Assembly: GCF_030816485.1 (NCBI RefSeq)
Contig: NZ_JAUSYC010000001.1
Coordinates: 3,038,001-3,102,000 of the forward strand
Direction: 5' to 3'
DNA: 64,000 bases
From: Arthrobacter sp. B1I2
Lineage (GTDB): Bacteria; Actinomycetota; Actinomycetes; Actinomycetales; Micrococcaceae
In this document: positions 8,314 through 16,500 of the stretch, piece after piece
Layout: every line of letters starts with the position of its first letter
How positions within the stretch are numbered: the stretch's first letter is position 1
Program-made: the position numbers and the translations under genes
The notes under the pieces: generated by a model
Seen by the model: only the letters and a program-made list of their open reading frames with translations
Told to the model about the DNA's origin: nothing
Database searches by the model: none

Positions 8314-9675
8314 ATGACCAAAGGTGGCACGACGCCGGGGGCCGCCGTCGCGGGCATACCGTTCCGATGGGTGGGACCGGGTGCTGTCATGGTGCTGGTG
8401 GGAGCGTACGGCATCTTTTGGTACGCGGCGCGGCCGGCGGGCGAGCCGGTCCTGGCACACGTAGGCCAGCTCTTTGGCGGCGAGTCCGTGCTGCTTTATT
8501 CGATCGCGCTGGTCCTGGTCAGTACCCTTCCACATGTCGAGCCGGTCTTTGGCGGTATCGACCACGCAGCCATCTGGCACCGCAGGGCGGCGATTACGGC
8601 AACCATCCTTTTGCTGCCGCATATGGAACTTGCAGCGAATCCGGAAGCAACCAGCCTGGGAAAGACACTGGCGGTGGTTGCCATCTGCGGACTCGCCGCC
8701 CTGGTGGTGTGGGCAGTCTTGCCGCGCTGGCGGACTATGCTCCCTGCGCCCGTCCGCCGCCTTGTCCTCACTTCCCTTGGGACCCGGCCGGTACAGTTGG
8801 CAGCCCGCCTGCTGGGCGGTTACGAGCGGTGGCGGGGCTTCCACCGGCTGACCGGCCTTTTCCTGGCCGCCGGATTCCTGCACGGCCTGCTCGATGCCAG
8901 CGCGTTTGAGGCTGTGCCCGTCCTTCGGTGGAGCTACGTGGCAATCGGCGGGACGGGACTGGGGTTCTATGCCTACCGCGAATTGCTGGCGCGGCGTTTC
9001 CTGCCGCATCACGACTACCAGGTGGCAGGGGTGCGGCCGGTTGCCGCGGACCTGGTGGAGGTGGAGCTCCGTCCCCTGGGCCGGCCGTTGGCGTTCAAAC
9101 CCGGCCAGTTCGCCATGATCTACCTGGAAACAGCGGAAGGCTGGCAACGGCATCCCTTCTCCATCTCGGGGCCGGCAAGGGAAGGCGGGATCAGTATTAC
9201 GGTCAAGGCGCTGGGCGACCACACGGCCAGGGTTCCGGACGTGGTCCAGCCGGGGATGCCGGCCGTGGTTGGCGGACCCTACGGCCGCTTTGACCGGCAC
9301 CGCGGCACAGCTCATCAGGTCTGGGTCGCCGGCGGGGTGGGAATTACTCCCTTCCTGAGCTGGCTGCGGTCGCTGGACGGGGAGCTCCACGAAGATGTCC
9401 ACTTCTTCGTCACTTCGGCAGGTCCGTCCCCCTTTGCGGAAGAAATCACTGCCGCCGCCAGGAACCATCCACAGCTCACGGTCCATTTAGTGGATACCGA
9501 GGCGGACGGCCGGCTCACGCCGGAGGCGGTCCTGGCTACAGTAGGCACGGAACCACGCCTGCTGTCGGTGTTCATGGGCGGACCGGATCCCATGCTGCGG
9601 CAGTTCCGCAAAGCCTTCCGCGCCGCCGGCGTCCGCCGGGCCAACATCCACCGGGAGTATTTCCAGTGGCGCTGA
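8314..9675 (+). CDS. Ferric-reductase-like transmembrane NAD(P)H:flavin oxidoreductase
   Basis: The 453-residue protein is a flavocytochrome. About six membrane segments fill the first ~220 residues. Histidines are spaced as in heme-binding ferric reductase/NOX domains: one pair 14 residues apart (WHRRAA ... LPHME), another 13 apart (FHRLTG ... FLHG). The cytoplasmic half has the FAD motif RHPFSIS and the NAD(P) motif VAGGVGITPF, and the C-terminus ends in the aromatic EYFQWR typical of ferredoxin-NADP reductase folds. It probably moves electrons from NAD(P)H across the membrane; ferric iron, oxygen or another acceptor is unknown. I chose the ATG at 8314, preceded by AAGGGA. The open frame extends to a TTG at 8227, but that part is arginine/alanine-rich and lacks a ribosome site. 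Confidence 0.85.
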   Translation: MTKGGTTPGAAVAGIPFRWVGPGAVMVLVGAYGIFWYAARPAGEPVLAHVGQLFGGESVLLYSIALVLVSTLPHVEPVFGGIDHAAIWHRRAAITATILLLPHMELAANPEATSLGKTLAVVAICGLAALVVWAVLPRWRTMLPAPVRRLVLTSLGTRPVQLAARLLGGYERWRGFHRLTGLFLAAGFLHGLLDASAFEAVPVLRWSYVAIGGTGLGFYAYRELLARRFLPHHDYQVAGVRPVAADLVEVELRPLGRPLAFKPGQFAMIYLETAEGWQRHPFSISGPAREGGISITVKALGDHTARVPDVVQPGMPAVVGGPYGRFDRHRGTAHQVWVAGGVGITPFLSWLRSLDGELHEDVHFFVTSAGPSPFAEEITAAARNHPQLTVHLVDTEADGRLTPEAVLATVGTEPRLLSVFMGGPDPMLRQFRKAFRAAGVRRANIHREYFQWR

Positions 9676-9722
9676 CCGCGTGGCTGCAGCTCAGCAGCGG
9701 TGCAGTCCAGCGTTGTCGCAGC

Positions 9723-10478
9723 TCAGCGGGGACGGCGGGCAGCGTGCTCCCGTGCCAGGACGGCGTAGGTGTCGTCCGGGTTGCCGGGAGAGAAGCTGCC
9801 GAACTTGCGCTCCGCTGCCGTGCGGATGAGGAAGTCGGCGATCGCGGGGTTCTTGGGCAGCAGCGAGCCATGCAGGTAGCTGGCCACAATGTTGCGGTAC
9901 CGGGCTCCTTCATGGCCGTCACTGCTGTTGTTTCCCGTTCCCTTGGCAACGGTGCCGAGTGGCTGCACACCGCTGCCCAGTGTGGTTTGGCCGCTGTGGT
10001 TTTCGTAGCCGAGGACTTCGCCGAACTCGGTGGTTGAGACTTTGACGTTGCCGATCAGTCGCTCATCGGTGCCGTGGGTTTCCACGTCCAGGACGCCGAT
10101 GCCCGGGATGACGGTGCCGGTGCGGGTTTTGAAGAACCGGCCAAAAAGCTGGTAGAGGCCACAAATGACCAGCATGGGAGCGCCGTCCTCGGCCAACTCC
10201 TTGAGCTGGCCGGCCCGGGACTGCAGGTCGTCCTGGATCACCAGTTGCCCGCTGTCCTGCCCGCCGCCGCCGACGATGATGTCCACGCCGTCAGGGAAGG
10301 GGTCGCCCACGTTGTACTCGAGCAGTTCAGGGGTATAGCCGTGCCAGGCGATACGGCGCTGCAGGACCAGCGCATTGCCCCAGTCGCCGTAAATGTTCAT
10401 GTCCCGCGGGTACAGCTGGACCACGCGGATGGTGCCCTTGGACTGGCCGCCAGCGGCCGCCGTTTCTGCCGGATTCAC
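9723..10478 (-). CDS. gatD: Lipid II isoglutaminyl synthase, glutamine amidotransferase subunit GatD
   Basis: The 251-residue class I glutamine amidotransferase (CobB/CobQ-like GATase) has nucleophile C106 in VICGLYQLF and the partner histidine H203 in SYLHGSLLPKN. It hydrolyses glutamine and passes ammonia to MurT, which amidates the D-glutamate of lipid II to D-isoglutamine; this modification supports peptidoglycan cross-linking. The GTG start overlaps the murT stop (GTGA), so translation of the pair is coupled. The N-terminus has a short 16-residue extension before the first strand (IRVVQLYPRDM). The gene converges with the flavocytochrome gene at 9675, and I see no terminator in the 47-base gap. 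Confidence 0.93.
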   Translation of the reverse strand: MNPAETAAAGGQSKGTIRVVQLYPRDMNIYGDWGNALVLQRRIAWHGYTPELLEYNVGDPFPDGVDIIVGGGGQDSGQLVIQDDLQSRAGQLKELAEDGAPMLVICGLYQLFGRFFKTRTGTVIPGIGVLDVETHGTDERLIGNVKVSTTEFGEVLGYENHSGQTTLGSGVQPLGTVAKGTGNNSSDGHEGARYRNIVASYLHGSLLPKNPAIADFLIRTAAERKFGSFSPGNPDDTYAVLAREHAARRPR

Positions 10479-11767
10479 GAGACAACCTCCACGGTGGTGA
10501 TTTTGGACAGCTCGCGGCGGATGGCCAACATAGCGGTGTAGGTGCAGAAGATCCGTTTGGGCCTGCCCTGGCCTTCCCTGATGAAGGCTGCCAGGGCGGC
10601 CGGGATGTCGGCCTGCACGGCCCCGACGCGGACGTCGTCGTACTGCAGCCGCAGCGCCATGTCGTAGGCGCGGGATCCGGTCAGCAGTTCCACGCCGCCC
10701 TCGCGCAGCGAATCGAATTCCACATCCCAGAGCCAGGACATGTCCCGGCCGTCCGCGTAGTTGTCGTTGATGGCGATCATGGTGGCGTAACCGCCGGCGG
10801 GGAAGGACTTCAGTCCCAGCCGGAAACCGCTGGGGTTCTTCACCAGGACCAGGTCCAGCGGCTGGCCGTCCACGGTGAGGCTTTCGCCGCGGCCAAAGGC
10901 CGGCGCCACCCGGGACAGCGCCTCCAGCAAGGTGGCGTGGTTGGCGGTGGCCGCGCCCCCGCCGCAGATGCTGCGGGCCAGTGACAGGGCGGCCGCCGCG
11001 TTGAAGATGTTGTACACGCCGCGCAGCTTCATCGCCGTGGTGACCGTGCCGCCGTCGTACTCAAACTCGGCGCTGTCCGCGCCCACTTTGCGAAGCACGA
11101 CGTCGGCTGCGGGCTTCTCCGGCAGGCCCGCCGGAGCGGGGCTGCCTGGAGCGGCCCGCATGTCGTCGTCATTGGGAAAGGTGCCAAGGAGGGAGACGTC
11201 AAGGCCGAAATACTTGACCTCCTGTCCCGTCAGGGTGTCAGCAATCCTTGCCACCCGTGGGTCCTCGCGGTTCAGGACCACCGTTCCGGTGGTTTTGGCG
11301 GCAATGTGCTGCAGGAGCTGCGCCGTTTTATCGATCTCGCCAAAGCGGTCCAGCTGGTCGCGCAGCACGTTGAGGAGCAGGCAGTACCGGGGCGGGACGC
11401 TGTTCACGAAATGGACCGCATGGGCTTCATCGAGCTCCAGGACGGCGATGTCCGCATCCAGCCTGCCACGCCAGTCCACCTCGCCAAGGAGGGCTGCCGC
11501 CACGCCCCGGGTGAAGTTGCTGCCCGTCCGGTTTGTGAAGACCTTCAGGCCCTGGCTTTCCAGCAGTTCGACCACCATTTTGGTGGTAGTGGTTTTGCCG
11601 TTGGTGCCGCTGACCACCGCCACGCCGTGGGGCAGCGTGGTGAGCGTCCGCCGCATGAATCCGGGGTCGATTTTTTCGACCACCAGTCCGGGAAGGGCTG
11701 ACCCGCCGCCCCGCAACCGGGACACCCTGCGGACCAGCTTGCCGAGCGGAACACTGAAGAAGACCAT
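10475..11767 (-). CDS. murT: Lipid II isoglutaminyl synthase, Mur-ligase subunit MurT
   Basis: The 430-residue Mur-ligase-family enzyme activates the D-glutamate carboxyl of lipid II with ATP for amidation. The ATP-binding P-loop [12 protein letters not shown] follows a short N-terminal helix; central-domain residues (NREDPRV) and a C-terminal DUF1727-type domain are present. I chose the ATG at 11767, which gives an N-terminus ([11 protein letters not shown]) like other actinobacterial MurT. The open frame reaches an ATG at 11794, nine residues longer. A TATATT box sits six bases before the chosen ATG, suggesting a leaderless mRNA. Only three cysteines occur in the whole protein and none in the central region where well-studied MurT proteins carry a four-cysteine zinc ribbon. 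It is coupled with gatD. Confidence 0.92.
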   Translation of the reverse strand: MVFFSVPLGKLVRRVSRLRGGGSALPGLVVEKIDPGFMRRTLTTLPHGVAVVSGTNGKTTTTKMVVELLESQGLKVFTNRTGSNFTRGVAAALLGEVDWRGRLDADIAVLELDEAHAVHFVNSVPPRYCLLLNVLRDQLDRFGEIDKTAQLLQHIAAKTTGTVVLNREDPRVARIADTLTGQEVKYFGLDVSLLGTFPNDDDMRAAPGSPAPAGLPEKPAADVVLRKVGADSAEFEYDGGTVTTAMKLRGVYNIFNAAAALSLARSICGGGAATANHATLLEALSRVAPAFGRGESLTVDGQPLDLVLVKNPSGFRLGLKSFPAGGYATMIAINDNYADGRDMSWLWDVEFDSLREGGVELLTGSRAYDMALRLQYDDVRVGAVQADIPAALAAFIREGQGRPKRIFCTYTAMLAIRRELSKITTVEVVS

Positions 11768-11779
11768 GTTTTGAATATA
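11765..11779 (-). promoter_or_regulatory. -10 box and leaderless start of murT
   Basis: On the minus strand TATATT (11779-11774) is followed by six bases and the ATG at 11767. Transcription starting at the usual seven bases after the -10 would begin on the A of the start codon. Confidence 0.5.
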
Positions 11780-11845
11780 TCCCAGCAGCGGCATGCAACC
11801 CTTGCCGGCAGCGTCCCCGCGGCAGCAGCCAGGGTGCCGGGCCCG

Positions 11846-11860
11846 TATGCTGGAGGGATG
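11846..11860 (+). promoter_or_regulatory. -10 box and leaderless start of pdxT
   Basis: TATGCT (11846-11851) is followed by GGAGGG and the ATG at 11858. GGAGGG looks like a Shine-Dalgarno sequence but touches the start codon, too close for normal use, so a leaderless mRNA is the better reading. Confidence 0.5.
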
Positions 11861-12568
11861 ACAAATCCCCCTTCTGCTGCTCCTGCGCGTGTCGGCTCAG
11901 GCCTGCGGATTGGTGTCCTGGCCCTCCAGGGAGACTTCCGCGAGCACCTCCGCGCAGCGGAAGCCACCGGCGCGCAGGGCGTCGCTGTCCGTCGCCCGGC
12001 GGAGCTGGACGGCCTGGACGGCCTCATCATCCCCGGCGGCGAATCCACCGCCATTGATAAACTGGCGCGCGCCTTCGACCTTGCCGACCCGCTTCGGAAG
12101 CACATAGCCGAGGGCCTGCCTGTCTACGGATCCTGTGCAGGGATGATCCTGCTCGCGGACCGGATCGCCGATCCCGCAACCGATCTTTCCGGTGCCCCCC
12201 AACAGACATTCGGCGGGCTGGACATCACCGTCCGCCGCAACGCCTTCGGCCGGCAGCGTGAATCCTTCGAAACCGACCTGGACTTCAAGGGACTGGAGTT
12301 CAGCGCCACAGAGTCGGGCGTGGAGCCGGTGCACGCTGTTTTCATCCGCGGCCCATGGGTGGAGCAGGTGGGCGCGGACGTGGAGGTCCTGGCACAGGTG
12401 GAACCGGCCGACCCCGGCCACGCGTCCCACGCCGTGCCCCTGCCGGGGACGGCTAGAATTGTCGCAGTGCGTTCCGGCCACCTGCTGGCAACCTCCTTCC
12501 ATCCGGAAGTGACCGGCGAGAAACGCGTACACGAACTTTTTATCCGAATGATCAGAGGAGAAGCGTAA
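11858..12568 (+). CDS. pdxT: Pyridoxal 5'-phosphate synthase, glutaminase subunit PdxT
   Basis: The 236-residue class I glutamine amidotransferase supplies ammonia to PdxS. The triad is visible: C93 in YGSCAGM, and H215 and E217 in TSFHPEV. The PdxT-specific PGGESTAI segment is at 59-66 and the RQRESFE motif near 132-138. It is some 35-40 residues longer than the shortest family members: a 16-residue N-terminal extension and an insertion around residues 175-200. The ATG at 11858 is chosen over upstream in-frame codons because the family-conserved part begins at [11 protein letters not shown]. It is divergent from murT and three bases from yebC, so the two plus-strand genes are likely one transcript. 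Confidence 0.95.
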   Translation: MTNPPSAAPARVGSGLRIGVLALQGDFREHLRAAEATGAQGVAVRRPAELDGLDGLIIPGGESTAIDKLARAFDLADPLRKHIAEGLPVYGSCAGMILLADRIADPATDLSGAPQQTFGGLDITVRRNAFGRQRESFETDLDFKGLEFSATESGVEPVHAVFIRGPWVEQVGADVEVLAQVEPADPGHASHAVPLPGTARIVAVRSGHLLATSFHPEVTGEKRVHELFIRMIRGEA

Positions 12569-12571
12569 AGC

Positions 12572-13327
12572 ATGTCAGGCCACTCCAAATGGGCAACGAC
12601 CAAGCACAAAAAGGCGATCATTGACAGCCGCCGCGCAAAGTCGTTCGCCAAACTGATCAAGAACATCGAAGTTGCCGCCCGAATGGGTGGTCCGGACCTC
12701 GCCGGCAACCCGGGCCTGGAACTTGCCGTGACCAAGGCGAAGAAGACCTCCGTTCCCAACGACAACATCGACCGCGCCATCAAGCGCGGCGCCGGCCTCA
12801 CCGGCGAAGTGGTGGACTACACCGAAATCATGTACGAGGCCCGCGGCCCCCAGGGCTCTGCCCTGCTGATCGAATGCCTCACGGACAACAAGAACCGTGC
12901 CGCATCCGAGGTCCGCCTGGCCATATCCCGCAACGGCGGCACTATCGCCGACCCCGGTTCCGTCAGCTACCTTTTCACCCGCAAGGGCGTTGTAAACCTG
13001 CCCAAGAACGGCCTGGGCGAGGACGACGTCCTGATGGCCGTCCTCGATGCGGGCGCGGAGGAAGTCAAGGACAACGGGGAGACCTTCGAGATCCACTCGG
13101 AGCCGGGCGACCTGCAGGCCATCCGGGAAGCGCTGAAGGAAGCCGGGATCGAATACGACACGGACGAAGTGGAGTTCGTGCCTTCAATGCAGGTTGAGCT
13201 GGATGTGGACGGCGCGCGGAAGTTCCTGAAGCTGGCTGATGCGCTTGAGGACCTCGACGACGTGCAGAACGTGTACAGCAACGCCGACCTCAGCGACGAA
13301 GTCCAGGCTGCCCTGGAATCCGAGTGA
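12572..13327 (+). CDS. yebC: YebC/PmpR/TACO1-family protein
   Basis: The 251-residue three-domain protein begins with the family signature [14 protein letters not shown] and has the usual length. Family members have been described as DNA-binding regulators and, more recently, as translation factors helping ribosomes at difficult sequences; either role is possible here. Domain 2/3 features such as the acidic C-terminus ([16 protein letters not shown]) are intact. The ATG has AGAGGAGAAG upstream, partly inside the pdxT 3' end. In actinobacteria it regularly lies upstream of ruvCAB, as here. Confidence 0.95.
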   Translation: MSGHSKWATTKHKKAIIDSRRAKSFAKLIKNIEVAARMGGPDLAGNPGLELAVTKAKKTSVPNDNIDRAIKRGAGLTGEVVDYTEIMYEARGPQGSALLIECLTDNKNRAASEVRLAISRNGGTIADPGSVSYLFTRKGVVNLPKNGLGEDDVLMAVLDAGAEEVKDNGETFEIHSEPGDLQAIREALKEAGIEYDTDEVEFVPSMQVELDVDGARKFLKLADALEDLDDVQNVYSNADLSDEVQAALESE

Positions 13328-13392
13328 CGTCCGGCCTTGCCAGCTAGTGCGCCGCCGGAAGTTGGGCCCCGCCTTTCCATTGGGAGCCTGAG

Positions 13393-13971
13393 GTGACACT
13401 TCGCGTCCTCGGCGTGGATCCGGGCCTCACCCGCTGCGGCATTGGCGTGGTGGATGTGGAGCGGAACCGCCGGGCCACCATGGTGGCCGTGGGTGTGGTG
13501 GGCACTTCGCCTGAGGAAACCCTGGACCAGCGCCTCCTCGTGATCGCCCTCGCCATCGACGAGTGGCTCGACCGCTACGAACCCCAGGTCCTCGCCGTCG
13601 AGCGCGTTTTCTCCCAGCTCAACGTCAGCACGGTGATGGGCGTAGCCCAGGCCTCCGGCGTGGTAATCGCGGCGGCCGCCCGCCGGGGAATTCCGGTGGC
13701 GCTGCACACGCCGTCGGAGGTTAAGGCCGCGGTGACCGGAAGCGGGTCCTCCAACAAAGACGCCGTGACCAAGCTGGTGACCAAGATCCTCCGCCTTGAC
13801 GCCCCGCCGCGCCCGGCGGACGCAGCCGACGCGCTGGCTCTGGCGATCACCCATGCGTGGAGGGCCGGAAGCGGCGCAGCGGTGGCCACCACCGGACCCG
13901 GCAGCTCTTCCCTGACATCCGCCCAGCGCGCGTGGGCCGAGGCAGAGGCGAAGGCGCGCCGCGCACGCTGA
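13393..13971 (+). CDS. ruvC: Crossover junction endodeoxyribonuclease RuvC
   Basis: The 192-residue RNase H-fold nuclease resolves Holliday junctions by paired nicks. Acidic active-site residues are visible: D9 in [11 protein letters not shown]70 in AVERVFSQ, and D143/D146 in the [10 protein letters not shown] helix. The C-terminus carries about 40 residues of Ala/Ser-rich tail beyond the catalytic core, common in actinobacteria. It starts with GTG, with GGGAG about seven bases upstream, 65 bases after yebC. It is followed by ruvA and ruvB, which form the branch-migration motor that hands junctions to RuvC. Confidence 0.96.
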   Translation: MTLRVLGVDPGLTRCGIGVVDVERNRRATMVAVGVVGTSPEETLDQRLLVIALAIDEWLDRYEPQVLAVERVFSQLNVSTVMGVAQASGVVIAAAARRGIPVALHTPSEVKAAVTGSGSSNKDAVTKLVTKILRLDAPPRPADAADALALAITHAWRAGSGAAVATTGPGSSSLTSAQRAWAEAEAKARRAR

Positions 13972-14060
13972 TTGTCCCTGCCGCTTGCTAGGGTATTCGT
14001 AGATATGTTCGGATAGCCGGGTTCTCACTGCGAGCCCGGCGGTACAACGGGAGCCCGGCC

Positions 14061-14705
14061 TTGATCAGTTTCCTCCGCGGAACCGTAGCGCATGTTGGCC
14101 TGTCCACGGCCGTGATAGACCTCAATGGTGCGGGGATGAGCGTCAATGCCACCCCGCAGACGCTCAGCCGGCTGCGCGTGGGAGAGGAGGGCCAGCTGTT
14201 CACCTCCCTCATAGTCCGGGAGGACTCGCTGACGCTCTTTGGCTTCGCCTCGGACGACGAACGCGAAGTGTTTGATGTCCTGCTGAGTGTCAGCGGGGTG
14301 GGTCCCCGGCTTGCCCTTGCGGTCCTGGCCGTCCACGATCCCGAGGCAATCAGGGTTGCGGCGCATACGGGGGACAGCAAGACCTTTACGAAGGTTCCCG
14401 GAATCGGTCCCAAGGTGGCCGGCCGGATCGTGCTGGAGCTGGCTGGAAAGCTCGTCCCGCAAGGAACCGCTGCGGCCGCCGGTGCCGGCACCCCTGCAGA
14501 GGCCGCCTGGAAGCCCCAGGTGGTGGCCGCCATGACCAGCCTGGGCTGGTCCGAAAAGGACGCCGCCGCCAGCATCGACAAAGCCCTGGCCGACGAGCCC
14601 GAAGTGTCCTTCCGCGGCAACGTGCCTGAAATCCTGCGGACCACCCTCCGCTGGCTGGGCCAGGACGGCGCACGCGCCGGAAACCGCGTAGGCGCCCGTG
14701 GCTGA
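14061..14705 (+). CDS. ruvA: Holliday junction branch-migration protein RuvA
   Basis: The 214-residue junction-binding protein has an N-terminal OB-fold ([13 protein letters not shown]), two helix-hairpin-helix motifs at about 77-90 (SGVGPRLAL) and 112-124 (PGIGPKVAG), and a C-terminal domain that contacts RuvB. The start is TTG, supported by GGGAG eight bases upstream and by the conserved first residues. Its 3' end overlaps the ruvB GTG by eight bases, so RuvA and RuvB are translationally coupled. The linker between domains II and III is Ala/Gly/Pro-rich, as is normal. Confidence 0.96.
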   Translation: MISFLRGTVAHVGLSTAVIDLNGAGMSVNATPQTLSRLRVGEEGQLFTSLIVREDSLTLFGFASDDEREVFDVLLSVSGVGPRLALAVLAVHDPEAIRVAAHTGDSKTFTKVPGIGPKVAGRIVLELAGKLVPQGTAAAAGAGTPAEAAWKPQVVAAMTSLGWSEKDAAASIDKALADEPEVSFRGNVPEILRTTLRWLGQDGARAGNRVGARG

Positions 14706-15783
14706 ACCCTCATTGGTTGCGGCGGGGGAGGAGCCGGAGGAGCGCGTCATCGAGGCAGCCCTGCGGCCCAAGAACCTTGACGACTTCGTTGGCCAGCACC
14801 GGGTACGCAAGCAGCTCTCGCTGGTGCTGCAGGCCTCCCGGATGCGCGGACGTACCGCGGACCACGTGCTGTTCTCCGGGCCGCCCGGCCTGGGCAAAAC
14901 CACCCTGGCGATGATCGTTGCCGCGGAGATGAACGCTCCGCTGCGCCTCAGCAGTGGGCCCGCTATCCAGCACGCCGGCGACCTCGCGGCGATCCTGTCT
15001 TCGCTGTCCGAAGGCGAGGTCCTCTTCCTGGATGAGATCCACCGCATGTCGCGGCCCGCCGAGGAAATGCTGTACATGGCCATGGAAGACTTCCGCGTTG
15101 ACATCGTGGTGGGCAAAGGCGCCGGCGCCACCGCCATCCCCCTGGAGCTGCCGCCGTTCACGCTGGTGGGCGCCACTACCCGCGCCGGTTTGCTCCCGGG
15201 CCCGCTGCGCGACCGGTTCGGCTTCACCGGACACCTGGAGTTCTACTCCGTCCCGGAGCTGGAACTGGTGCTGCGCCGTTCCGCGGGGCTGCTGGACCTG
15301 AAGGTCAACTCCGCCGGATTCGCTGAAATTGCCGGCCGTTCCCGCGGTACTCCGCGTATCGCCAACCGCCTGCTGCGCCGTGTCCGGGACTGGGCGCTGG
15401 TGCACGGGGTGGAACAGATCGATGCCAGGACCGCGTCGGCGGCCCTGGACATGTATGAAGTGGACAAGAAGGGACTGGACCGGCTGGACCGGGCCGTTCT
15501 GGATGCCCTCATCACCAAATTCGGCGGTGGTCCCGTAGGTCTCTCCACCCTTGCCATCGCCGTCGGTGAAGAGACCGAAACGGTGGAGACCGTGGCGGAA
15601 CCCTTCCTGGTCAGGGAAGGCCTGCTGGGCCGTACGCCCCGCGGCAGGATCGCCATGGCGCCGGCGTGGACGCACCTGGGCTACGCCATCCCGTCCGGCG
15701 TCTTCGCGCAGGAGCAGCTGGACCTTTTCGAGCCCGGCGAGGACGATTCAGCGGCAGGGGACTGGGCCCCGGAGAGCCAATAG
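14698..15783 (+). CDS. ruvB: Holliday junction branch-migration ATPase RuvB
   Basis: The 361-residue AAA+ motor drives branch migration with RuvA. The Walker A motif GPPGLGKTT is at 61-69, Walker B with DEIHR at 112-116, and the sensor-1/arginine-finger region reads [20 protein letters not shown]-terminal winged helix (GRTPRGRIA) is present, followed by about 25 extra acidic residues. The GTG start lies inside the last codons of ruvA. The gene is followed by about 200 bases before yajC, containing a probable promoter. Confidence 0.97.
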   Translation: MAEPSLVAAGEEPEERVIEAALRPKNLDDFVGQHRVRKQLSLVLQASRMRGRTADHVLFSGPPGLGKTTLAMIVAAEMNAPLRLSSGPAIQHAGDLAAILSSLSEGEVLFLDEIHRMSRPAEEMLYMAMEDFRVDIVVGKGAGATAIPLELPPFTLVGATTRAGLLPGPLRDRFGFTGHLEFYSVPELELVLRRSAGLLDLKVNSAGFAEIAGRSRGTPRIANRLLRRVRDWALVHGVEQIDARTASAALDMYEVDKKGLDRLDRAVLDALITKFGGGPVGLSTLAIAVGEETETVETVAEPFLVREGLLGRTPRGRIAMAPAWTHLGYAIPSGVFAQEQLDLFEPGEDDSAAGDWAPESQ

Positions 15784-15807
15784 CAGGCTCCCTTCAGCTT
15801 TTCCCTT

Positions 15808-15813
15808 TAGACT
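15808..15813 (+). promoter_or_regulatory. Possible -10 box for yajC-secDF
   Basis: A TAGACT hexamer in the 201-base gap between ruvB and yajC would start transcription near 15820, leaving a leader of about 165 nt. No convincing -35 is visible and I see nothing else in the gap. Confidence 0.3.
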
Positions 15814-15984
15814 GGTATGACGCCCGGCACGTTCGGGACTTTGTTTCGCGGGTGGCCCCGATGCCACCGACGCTTGGGGAAGGAAAATGGCAGGCGTTCT
15901 GCCTGCGCCACCAATCGCCCCGGCCGAAGCGAAGCCGACGTCGCTGGAAAACCAGCTACACCACGCAATAGAACGGAATTCCCC

Positions 15985-16401
15985 TTGGATCCAATGTCAA
16001 TTCTCCTGTTCGTCATGCTCGGCGTGTTCATCTTCATGATGTTCCGCCGCAACAAGAAGACGCAGCAGCAGCAGGCAGAGCTCCAGTCGAAGTTTGCCCC
16101 GGGCGTGGAGGTCATGACCAGCTTTGGCCTTTTCGGCCGGATTGTGGACATCGACGAGGCCGAGAACAAGGTCGTCCTTGAACTTTCCCCCGGCAACCTG
16201 GCCACCGTGCACCGCCAGGCTGTCACCAAGGTCGTCGAGCCTGCCGCTGAACCCGCCGCCCAGCCGGCAGAGGAATCCCCGGTGGTCCCGGACGACGCGT
16301 CATCCCTCACCACCCCGGAGAGCGGAAGCACCGCGATGGGCATCGAGACTCCTGAGGAAACCATGAAGCGCCTCAACGACGAGGGCAAAAAGGACAGCTA
16401 G
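15985..16401 (+). CDS. yajC: Preprotein translocase subunit YajC
   Basis: The 138-residue protein has one N-terminal membrane segment (ILLFVMLGVFIFMMF) followed by the YajC-defining basic stretch RRNKKTQQQQ and a small beta domain (GVEVMTSFGLFG). A long acidic, Pro/Ala-rich tail follows. YajC associates with SecD and SecF, encoded next, in the holo-translocon. The start is uncertain: TTG at 15985 (giving LDPMSI) or ATG at 15994. I list the TTG because GGAA lies about eight bases upstream and related proteins often begin with a short DPM sequence. The frame is open back to 15817, but that stretch is Arg-rich and not YajC-like. Confidence 0.9.
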   Translation: MDPMSILLFVMLGVFIFMMFRRNKKTQQQQAELQSKFAPGVEVMTSFGLFGRIVDIDEAENKVVLELSPGNLATVHRQAVTKVVEPAAEPAAQPAEESPVVPDDASSLTTPESGSTAMGIETPEETMKRLNDEGKKDS

Positions 16402-16500
16402 GCCCGCTGGCCCCTTCCTCCCTCTACCGCTGCGGATCACCGTCGGCGCAGGCAACAGCCCGCTCCGGCGGTTTCTCCGCGAATAAGAGAAAGATCGACA

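Noticed and set aside
15817..15984. Extension of yajC upstream of 15985
   Set aside because: The frame is open, but the translation is Arg-rich and does not match YajC; a probable promoter lies at its start.
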